Assembly: GCA_043746555.1 (NCBI GenBank)
Contig: JAYTQU010000369.1
Location: forward strand, 1 to 20,885
DNA from: CAZQYC01 sp043746555
GTDB taxonomy: Bacteria > Pseudomonadota > Gammaproteobacteria > Steroidobacterales > Steroidobacteraceae
Direction of reading: 5' to 3'
DNA length: 20,885 nt
Shown piece by piece: positions 6,391 to 11,312 of this stretch; the first letter of the stretch is position 1, and each line of letters opens with the position of its first letter. A program made the translations under genes and the position numbers. Under the pieces are notes generated by a model. The model did not search any database. It was not told the DNA's origin and saw only the letters and a program-made list of their open reading frames with translations.

Positions 6391-6833
6391 TACTTCAAGC
6401 TGACTTTTGCAAGAGATTTAATTTCCTTGTCACATCGCGCGTTATCAACAGTATCTATATCTGCGCTCTTGCAGCTGACGCAAAAATTCAACGTCATTTT
6501 CAAGCAATACGCTTTACCTTTCTCAACGAGGATACTGCTACCCTTTCCAAATTTGCCAGTATCTGCTTTTATATTTTTTTCGCCTGGTTCTGTGGTTGCA
6601 ATAAAAAATGAACCGTTCGGTAAAGAACCTGACAATACGCCATCAATCAATACATCATATTGATTCATAGCTCCGGCAAACGAACTGTCACGATAAACGA
6701 ATATCGTCGCTTTACTTGGATCTGAATTCGTTAGCCCCTCATATTTACCGTCCTTTACCACGGGTGAAGCGCAGCCCACCAACTCGACCGCAAGAAAAAG
6801 TATAACTAGAGTTCTTAAAAATTTGAACTTCAT
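6390..6833 (-). CDS. DUF2846-like lipoprotein of a cassette
   Basis: 147 aa with a lipoprotein signal peptide: FLRTLVILFLAVELVGC, lipobox LVGC with C21 as the lipidated residue, so the mature protein is anchored to a membrane. The mature part (ATIFVYRDSSFAGAMNQYDV, LIDGVLSGSLPNGSFF, then TEPGEKNIKADTG) has the pattern of DUF2846, a small beta-rich domain common in predicted lipoproteins. Residues 109-134 carry four cysteines (C109, C117, C120, C133), which could form disulphides. Its DNA is AT-richer than its neighbours, suggesting a different origin. The stop codon overlaps the core of attC 6305-6390 and the start follows attC 6888-6977 by 54 bp. Function unknown. Confidence 0.82.
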   Translation of the reverse strand: MKFKFLRTLVILFLAVELVGCASPVVKDGKYEGLTNSDPSKATIFVYRDSSFAGAMNQYDVLIDGVLSGSLPNGSFFIATTEPGEKNIKADTGKFGKGSSILVEKGKAYCLKMTLNFCVSCKSADIDTVDNARCDKEIKSLAKVSLK

Positions 6834-6887
6834 AAATTTATCCTTTCAGTCTTATTAAACGTATGACTCTATCATTCAGCACTTAAA

Positions 6888-6977
6888 ACCCAACGCTAAG
6901 AATAAAACGCAGGCGAAGCGCGAAGCGATTTGCCAGTCGAGCGCGCAGTGCGTACGAATTTGATGAATTTGTTAGAG
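6888..6977 (-). other. attC site 4 (90 bp)
   Basis: The cores are ACCCAAC (6888-6894) and GTTAGAG (6971-6977). The inner part shares a run with the attC at 5753-5839 (GGCGAAGCGCGAAGCGATTT, then GCCAGTCGAG). Its right core pairs with the left core of the attC at 7308-7397, the other end of the same cassette. Confidence 0.9.
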
Positions 6978-6978
6978 C

Positions 6979-7299
6979 TCATTGCTTGAGCTCGCAAACG
7001 TGACCACAACGCGGGCATTCTGGCACTTGCAGCGACCAATGCAGCCATTGTCCCGCAGATTGCGACGTCATTGCATGAAACAGAATGCGGAGATTGCATT
7101 TCGGACAAGTGACGGCATAACCGAGCCAAAGCAGGGCGAGCAAGGCGACAAGCGCAGATATATTTCCGTACAGGGCCGAGTTACTAGCTGACGAGAATGC
7201 AAATGTCACTGCGACTATGCCGCCAACACCGACCACACAAAGCGCGGCTCGCACTTTGCGTTTGTAATAAGTGGCGAGCAATGAATTTGAATTCTTCAT
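6979..7299 (-). CDS. Two-helix membrane protein with zinc-ribbon-like cysteines
   Basis: 106 aa. A basic N-terminus (YYKRKVR) precedes two membrane segments (about residues 16-35 and 47-63). A cytosolic-looking tail holds two CxxC pairs, CPKC (65-68) and CPRC (95-98), which could bind one zinc. The start is ATG 7297-7299, 9 bp after the R' core of attC 7308-7397; the longer frame runs through the attC itself and is rejected. No strong ribosome site is seen. The stop follows the core of attC 6888-6977 by one base. It is the single gene of its cassette. I do not recognise the family. Confidence 0.72.
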   Translation of the reverse strand: MKNSNSLLATYYKRKVRAALCVVGVGGIVAVTFAFSSASNSALYGNISALVALLALLWLGYAVTCPKCNLRILFHAMTSQSAGQWLHWSLQVPECPRCGHVCELKQ

Positions 7300-7307
7300 T
7301 CCGTGAG

Positions 7308-7397
7308 CTCTAACGCTTTGTTTAAGCCGACGCGAAGAAGCATAGCTCCGAAGCGGTCTGGTGCGCAAGGCGCACGCATTTGAAACAATTGTTGGGG
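7308..7397 (-). other. attC site 5 (90 bp)
   Basis: The cores are CTCTAAC (7308-7314) and GTTGGGG (7391-7397). They do not pair with each other, but each pairs exactly with the core at the far end of its own cassette (6971-6977 and 7745-7751). The inner part resembles attC 6305-6390 (CCGACGCGAAG, then TAGCTCCGAAGCGGTC). Confidence 0.88.
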
Positions 7398-7744
7398 ACC
7401 GACGTTGAAGGTTGCTGATGTGTTTGCATGAGCGATGAGCTTACCGAATTGCTTTGATTCTTAAAAGCCAAACGCTGCGACAACGACAACCATTGCAACT
7501 CCGATTTGTTTTTCCGAGTGACTATGCCCGCAACGCATGATGCAAGCGACGAGCCGAACCGTTTTCATTTCCGAAATGTCTTACGTCGACGTGATGCGAC
7601 GAGCTTGCAGCACACGCCAGCGCAACTGTTTCCGAATTTCTTGCGACCCCTATCGAAGCCGACACGCTTGAACAACACAACACTTAATGCACGATGCCAA
7701 CCAAGATGCCTAAATCTCCGTGGCTTTTTTCTCCGGCTGCTGGT
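7398..7744. other. Cassette with no convincing gene
   Basis: The cassette between attC 7308-7397 and attC 7745-7834, part of a 535-bp stretch without a clear gene (7300-7834). Its core sites match exactly, so it is a genuine cassette, but no ORF looks like protein throughout. The longest minus-strand frame from the cassette start (to 7565) is arginine-rich and unconvincing. A 35-codon minus ORF at 7461-7568 (MKTVRLVACIMRCGHS, then a hydrophobic VVVVAAFGF end) lacks a good ribosome site. The plus-strand frame 7506-7820 runs into the attC and looks like a shadow. It may hold a decayed gene, a very small protein, or a non-coding RNA; such ORF-less cassettes are known in chromosomal integrons. 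Confidence 0.5.
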
Positions 7745-7834
7745 CCCCAACGTCGCGAATAAGCCGCGAGCAAAACACGTAGAGTTTTGCGAGTCGAGCG
7801 CGCAATGCGTGCGGGCTTGATTCGCTTGTTGGGC
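7745..7834 (-). other. attC site 6 (90 bp)
   Basis: The cores are CCCCAAC (7745-7751) and GTTGGGC (7828-7834). An inner hairpin AAAAC-ACGTAGA-GTTTT is visible, and the segment GCGAGTCGAGCGCGCA is shared in part with attC 6888-6977. The stop codon of the HEPN-like gene follows the right core directly (7835-7837). Confidence 0.88.
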
Positions 7835-8272
7835 CTAAACGCCGACGATGTGTTCATAAAACCAATTGTCAAACTCTTGGAAGCCTTCAAACTCGAGGCC
7901 GAGGCTCCTACCGTTTTGAAGCGCACGAACGATCATCCAACACGCAGCGATCTCGAGACCAGCACTGAAGGTTGGCCCTGTTTTTTCTTGCAGGTGCTTC
8001 AATGCGTCCCTAGCTCGATTTTCCTCCGAGACGAATTCCTTCTTCTTCAACTCATTTCCATGAAGCATTCGGTAAAACTCCGCCATTGATTCGTATTTAT
8101 AGTCCAAAGCCGATACGTCACCTTTTGCAGAAAGGGCACGGCCAAATATTTCCTCTGCCGCGCCTGCAAGGGTTACGGCCGACGAGTACTTGCTGAGATC
8201 AAGAAAGAGATCAAGAGCTGTGTCCAATTGCTCCTTTGCAAGAGCTACGCGATCATACGTCTGCTCACTCAT
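7835..8272 (-). CDS. HEPN-like protein of a cassette (predicted)
   Basis: 145 aa, predicted all-helical and soluble. The first half (LAKEQLDTALDLFLDLSKYS, then VTLAGAAEEIFGRALSA) resembles a group of small proteobacterial proteins with an AGAAEEI-G motif. Residues 86-95 read RARDALKHLQ and contain R88-D-x3-H93, an R-x4-H arrangement like the catalytic motif of HEPN RNases. The helical context and the conserved AAEE fit a HEPN fold, but I infer this by eye and have no structural match. HEPN proteins are often toxins or abortive-infection RNases, so a defence or toxin role is possible. ATG 8270-8272 is chosen because the upstream TTG lies in the attC core. The gene ends directly at attC 7745-7834 and is alone in its cassette, with no antitoxin beside it. 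Confidence 0.75.
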   Translation of the reverse strand: MSEQTYDRVALAKEQLDTALDLFLDLSKYSSAVTLAGAAEEIFGRALSAKGDVSALDYKYESMAEFYRMLHGNELKKKEFVSEENRARDALKHLQEKTGPTFSAGLEIAACWMIVRALQNGRSLGLEFEGFQEFDNWFYEHIVGV

Positions 8273-8281
8273 ATTGATTGG

Positions 8282-8345
8282 GCCCAACGCCTCCGCTAAA
8301 CAGCGCGCCGCTTACGGCGCGTCGTGCTTGAGCGGACTGTTGGGC
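8282..8345 (-). other. attC site 7 (64 bp)
   Basis: The cores GCCCAAC (8282-8288) and GTTGGGC (8339-8345) are perfectly complementary. Inner arms are TCCGCT/AGCGGA and GCGCCG/CGGCGC around a CTTA loop. The right arm carries an unpaired G beside AGCGGA, again placing L'' on the right and orienting the site to the minus strand. Confidence 0.92.
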
Positions 8346-8365
8346 TCTGGCCGACGACAAGTGTC

Positions 8366-8394
8366 TTGCTTGCCGGAATTAATGTATATACGAT
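8366..8394 (+). promoter_or_regulatory. Promoter of the second brnTA, sharing the TGTATATAC motif
   Basis: TTGCTT (8366-8371), a 17-bp spacer and TACGAT (8389-8394) form a sigma70-like promoter inside the cassette. TGTATATAC (8383-8391) overlaps the -10 and repeats the core of the palindrome before the first brnT. The expected start of transcription falls at about 8401-8402, the A of the brnT ATG. This gives the inverted cassette its own promoter, independent of the array direction. Confidence 0.55.
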
Positions 8395-8401
8395 AAATAT
8401 C

Positions 8402-8674
8402 ATGACTTACGACCCTGCAAAGCGGAAAAGCAACCGAGGCAAGCATGCAATTGACTTGGCCGAATGTGAACCCGTCTTTGATGAGCCGATGCTCACACGC
8501 GAAGATACGCGTCGAGCATACAGCGAGCAACGACTCGTAAGCCTGGGCAAGTTGAAAGGCCGGATTGTGGTGTTGGTGTGGACCGACCGCGAGGATGGTC
8601 CACGAATGATTTCCTGTAGAGAGGCAGAACCCCATGAACAAGAAGCGTACTTCCAAGCCTACCCCAAAAGGTAA
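8402..8674 (+). CDS. brnT: BrnT-family ribonuclease toxin, second copy, inverted cassette
   Basis: 90 aa. BrnT pattern: YDPAKRKSNRGKHAIDLAE at residues 3-21 (Y3, D4, K9, N11, H15), EPVFDEP (23-29), YSEQRLVSLG (40-49) and the C-terminal ISCREAEPHEQEAYFQ (70-85). The family call is secure, but it is only distantly similar to the first copy, so the two are separate acquisitions rather than a recent duplication. The ATG at 8402 is chosen over an upstream frame because homology begins there and the promoter abuts it; no Shine-Dalgarno sequence is present. It is the only gene pair on the plus strand within the array, so its cassette carries it reversed relative to attC. Confidence 0.9.
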   Translation: MTYDPAKRKSNRGKHAIDLAECEPVFDEPMLTREDTRRAYSEQRLVSLGKLKGRIVVLVWTDREDGPRMISCREAEPHEQEAYFQAYPKR

Positions 8675-8930
8675 ATTGAGCACTGACGTGCCATATAGCG
8701 TACGCGACAAAGCCGCCGTTCAGGCGTTTTGGGGCGGCGCGATTGCGCATACTGGCATTGCCGAATTGCGCGCCAAGCGCGGCCGACCAAAGAAGGCGGA
8801 GCATGAACGCAAAGAGCAAATTGCATTGCGTTTGGATTCCGATGTTGTCGCATGGTATCGCAAGCTGGGTGGTGGTTGGCAGACACGCATGAATGCTGTG
8901 CTTAAAGCTTACAGAGATGCGACTGTTTGA
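8634..8930 (+). CDS. brnA: BrnA-family antitoxin, second copy
   Basis: 98 aa antitoxin partner of the BrnT just upstream, overlapping it by 41 bp and preceded by GAGAGG, so it is probably translated from the same mRNA by coupling. The C-terminal ribbon-helix-helix is QIALRLDSDVVAWYRKLGGG (residues 62-81) followed by WQTRMNAVLKAYRDATV. A central KRGRPKK (48-54) looks like an AT-hook and would add minor-groove binding at AT-rich DNA such as the TATATA operator candidate upstream. The stop lies 21 bp before the attC at 8952-9015, which for this inverted pair is the cassette's leading end. Confidence 0.9.
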   Translation: MNKKRTSKPTPKGKLSTDVPYSVRDKAAVQAFWGGAIAHTGIAELRAKRGRPKKAEHERKEQIALRLDSDVVAWYRKLGGGWQTRMNAVLKAYRDATV

Positions 8931-8951
8931 ATCAGTTGATATGATTCTTAC

Positions 8952-9015
8952 GCCCAACGTTTCGTTTCAGGCGCGCGTTGCTTTGAACGCGTCGCTCTGG
9001 AAACGATGGTTAGGG
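8952..9015 (-). other. attC site 8 (64 bp)
   Basis: The cores are GCCCAAC (8952-8958) and GTTAGGG (9009-9015). Arms GTTTC/GAAAC and AG/CT are separated by an unpaired G on the right arm. Bases 8972-8992 are identical to 5149-5169 of attC 1. The right core pairs with CCCTAAC of the attC at 9437-9509. Confidence 0.9.
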
Positions 9016-9413
9016 TCCGACGGACTTCCGAAAAACATTACACCGAGCACAAGGCCAGCAACGACGGCAACAAGAACAGGAAGGGCAATGAACCACAACC
9101 CAGTGAATACAACGGACGGGCCTGTGATTTCAAACCAAACAGTTTGCGCAACCCACGGAACGGCGCACAGCAAGCTAATGCTTAGTGCACGAGACCGAAC
9201 GACGCGACTCAGAGTAGCTCCGAACGCAATAGCTAATGCAGCAACTGGCAGAGCTATGTAGATGACTTGCACTAGAAAAAGAAACAGCTTTGGATAAGCA
9301 TGCGCGAATGGCTGCGACCAAGAAGGTGTTGCCAACGCTGCGTCAACGCCTATGAGCTTAACTGCGACAACCAAGAACAAAGCGCCAAACGCAATTGACG
9401 CAAAATATTTCAT
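8967..9413 (-). CDS. Four-helix membrane protein whose C-terminus is encoded by attC
   Basis: The first cassette gene of the array, 148 aa. ATG 9411-9413 is chosen because AAGGAG lies about 7 nt upstream; the longer frame reads through attC 9437-9509. It has likely membrane segments at residues 4-24, 43-65, 76-92 and 100-127, with no recognised family or enzyme motif. The reading frame has no stop before the attC: the last 16 or so residues (DPNHRFQSDAFKATRA) come from attC 8952-9015 and end at a TGA inside it. This is seen in other integron cassettes and means that the tail would change if the cassette moved. Function unknown. Confidence 0.75.
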   Translation of the reverse strand: MKYFASIAFGALFLVVAVKLIGVDAALATPSWSQPFAHAYPKLFLFLVQVIYIALPVAALAIAFGATLSRVVRSRALSISLLCAVPWVAQTVWFEITGPSVVFTGLWFIALPVLVAVVAGLVLGVMFFGSPSDPNHRFQSDAFKATRA

Positions 9414-9436
9414 GGTGTTCTCCTTCATTCTTAAAC

Positions 9437-9509
9437 CCCTAACGCCCCGCATAAACCGACGCGCAAGCGCGTAGCGATTGTGCGGTCCGTCTCGAAGCGC
9501 TGGTTAGGT
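9437..9509 (-). other. attC site 9 (73 bp), first in array direction
   Basis: The cores are CCCTAAC (9437-9443) and GTTAGGT (9503-9509). The inner part shares AACCGACGCG with attC 6305-6390. The left core pairs exactly with the far end of its cassette (9009-9015), but no partner was noticed for the right core, which lies 5 bp from the broken end of ogt. This is the right edge of the array. Confidence 0.85.
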
Positions 9510-9511
9510 CT

Positions 9512-9718
9512 TTAAAATTGTTTGAGTTCGCCGGCGAAGTACGCGATCAGTTGCCTGCGTGCATCGCGAAACGTTGCGTCGTCGCGAACATACTTGTCCG
9601 GCTGCGATGGACGATATCGCTGCTTTTGCATGTACATGCCGGTAAGCGATTGACCATCGCCACGCAGCAAGAGCATGCCTACCGGCGAATCGATTTCGCT
9701 GTAATAGCAATGTTCCAT
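9512..9718 (-). pseudogene. ogt: ogt, O6-alkylguanine-DNA alkyltransferase, truncated at the cassette array
   Basis: The N-terminal 68 codons of a methylated-DNA--cysteine methyltransferase: MEHCYYSEIDSPVGMLLLRG, then SLTGMYMQKQRYRP, and RRQLIAYFAGELKQF. Relatives run to about 160-170 residues and carry the acceptor-cysteine motif PCHRV in the missing half. Here the frame meets TAA directly after KQF, and attC 9437-9509 begins 2 bp further on. The remnant cannot repair DNA. The ATG is 2 bp after the alkA stop codon, so the two genes were translationally coupled. I did not find the missing 3' half elsewhere in the window, so the event was not a simple insertion with both halves kept nearby. 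Confidence 0.88.
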
Positions 9719-9720
9719 CG

Positions 9721-11163
9721 CTAACCGCCTTGCGCCGATCCATTCCAGATATGTAGTGCCGCGTACGCTCGCCACGGACGCCACTTCTCGGACAACGTGT
9801 ACAGCTTCTTTGGCTTGTCGATTTTCAACGCATGCAATAAGCCAAGATCCGAATGCGGAAACGCATCGGGATCGCCGAGTGCGCGCATGGCGATGTATTC
9901 CGCCGTCCAAGGTCCGATGCCGGGAAGTTCTTGCAATGCTAAGCGTGTCGTCTCGGAATCTGTGTGAGGATCAAGCATCACTTTTCCATCGGCGACTGCG
10001 CGTGCGAGAACACTCACTGTTTCGGCGCGCATACGCGTGAGTCCGCGGTCGATGAGTTGTTGCAGAGTCGCATTGGCGATGTCGTTCGCATCTGGAACTA
10101 AATGATCGATGCCCACATAAGGCGTTTCGATCTTGGCGCCGAAAGTGGTGACGAACCGTCCAAAGATCGTTGTCGCTGCTTTAACGGCGATCTGCTGGCC
10201 GAGCACTGCACGCAGCGCAAGTTCAAACCCGGAGATCGCGCCGGGAACACGCAATCCCGGCGTGCGCACGACGAGTGAACGCAATTGCTTGTGTGGGTTG
10301 AGTTGCGAGTCGATGACCGAGGGACTCGCGTTCAGATCGAATAAGTGTCGCAACCGCGATTGCAACTCGGGCAAAACCGGTAGAAGCGATTTCGCGATTT
10401 CAACGCCAAGCAAGTTGTCGCGAATCGGTTCGGCGGCAATCCAGCCAACATGTTGTCCGAGACGCACCGTGCGAATGTATTTGTCGCCGACGAGTCCTTC
10501 CGTGTTCATCGTGGCGCGACCCGTTAAGAAATGAATCAACGGCCGCCAAGCGATTGGTGGTCTGAATCCGAGTTTCAATACGATGCCGGTGTCTGGAGCG
10601 GATACGCGATGTTTGCGCAACGCTTGTGGATTTAACCGATACGACTGTTGAAACATCCGATTGAATTGCCGCACGCTTGAAAAGCCGCCGGCGAACGCCA
10701 CATCGACAACACGCAGCGACGTATCGGTGAGCAATTGCTTGGCGAGCAATAGTCGTCGTGTCTGCGCAAGTGCAAGTGGACTTACGCCGTACTCGGATTC
10801 AATTACGCGATGCAATTGACGCGCGCCGATGTCGAATTCGTTAGCTAACTCTGCAACGCTGCGATCGGTCAGCGCTCCGGCATCGATTCGTGCGACAGCC
10901 GCGTTCGCAACGCGCTTTACCGAATCGATGGGCGCATTGCCCGGCGCAAGTTCCGGGCGACAACGCATGCAGGGTCGATAGCCCGCCGCTTCGGCGCTCG
11001 CCGCATTTCGGTAATACGAGCAACGATCGCGACCGGGCGTACGCACGGTACAAACAGGTCGACAATAAATTCGTGTAGTCGATACGCCCACAAAGAACAC
11101 ACCGTCGAAGCGCGCATCGCGAGCCTTGATGGCTTGATAACAATGATCGGGATCGAGCGACAT
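9721..11163 (-). CDS. alkA: Ada-type regulator fused to AlkA 3-methyladenine DNA glycosylase
   Basis: 480 aa. Residues 1-75 are the Ada metal-binding domain with the four zinc cysteines C34, C38, C65 and C68 (RIYCRPVC and RPCMRC), which senses methyl phosphotriesters. Residues 82-185 form an AraC-type helix-turn-helix (ARQLHRVIESEYGVSP, then VRQFNRMFQQSYRLNP). Residues 195-480 are AlkA glycosylase with the helix-hairpin-helix LPGIGPWTAEYIAMRALG (413-430) and the catalytic Asp D439 in FPHSDLGL. Such fusions act as both alkylation sensor and repair enzyme that removes 3-alkyladenine. The gene is followed by the broken ogt and then the cassette array on the same strand, so it may be autoregulated together with whatever lies downstream. 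No clear Ada box was identified in the 149-bp upstream gap. Confidence 0.93.
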   Translation of the reverse strand: MSLDPDHCYQAIKARDARFDGVFFVGVSTTRIYCRPVCTVRTPGRDRCSYYRNAASAEAAGYRPCMRCRPELAPGNAPIDSVKRVANAAVARIDAGALTDRSVAELANEFDIGARQLHRVIESEYGVSPLALAQTRRLLLAKQLLTDTSLRVVDVAFAGGFSSVRQFNRMFQQSYRLNPQALRKHRVSAPDTGIVLKLGFRPPIAWRPLIHFLTGRATMNTEGLVGDKYIRTVRLGQHVGWIAAEPIRDNLLGVEIAKSLLPVLPELQSRLRHLFDLNASPSVIDSQLNPHKQLRSLVVRTPGLRVPGAISGFELALRAVLGQQIAVKAATTIFGRFVTTFGAKIETPYVGIDHLVPDANDIANATLQQLIDRGLTRMRAETVSVLARAVADGKVMLDPHTDSETTRLALQELPGIGPWTAEYIAMRALGDPDAFPHSDLGLLHALKIDKPKKLYTLSEKWRPWRAYAALHIWNGSAQGG

Positions 11164-11312
11164 GCGCGTAGAGTAGCTCTGCGCGAATCGAATGTCTGGC
11201 CGTTTTCGGACATCATCCCTGGTAAGACGAATTGTGCGCCGACAATAGACTCAATCACTGCGAATTGACGAGCCCCTCGCATCCATGACGACCGCATTAT
11301 CCGGCCTTATCG

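Larger units (their letters stand above)
4610..9509 (-). mobile_element. Integron gene-cassette array without integrase (CALIN-type)
   Basis: Nine attC sites are spaced 0.4-0.65 kb apart with one gene or gene pair between most of them. Stop codons of six minus-strand genes lie in or within 7 bp of the right-hand (R'') end of the next attC, and starts lie shortly after the R' end, so the array reads right to left. Core sites at the two ends of a cassette are complementary. Examples are GTTAGGG/CCCTAAC (9437-9443 with 9009-9015), GTTGGGG/CCCCAAC (7745-7751 with 7391-7397) and GTTAGAG/CTCTAAC (7308-7314 with 6971-6977). No tyrosine-recombinase (IntI) gene or attI is seen in the window. The right edge cuts ogt; the left edge cuts higB. 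Whether an integrase lies elsewhere in the genome cannot be seen. Confidence 0.9.

Noticed and set aside
7506..7820. 104-codon plus-strand ORF in the ORF-poor cassette
   Set aside because: It runs through most of attC 7745-7834, has no ribosome site and no protein-like pattern.
9719..9910. 64-codon N-terminal extension of the ogt remnant
   Set aside because: It overlaps the C-terminus of AlkA in another frame; Ogt similarity begins at MEHCYYSEI, coupled to the alkA stop codon.
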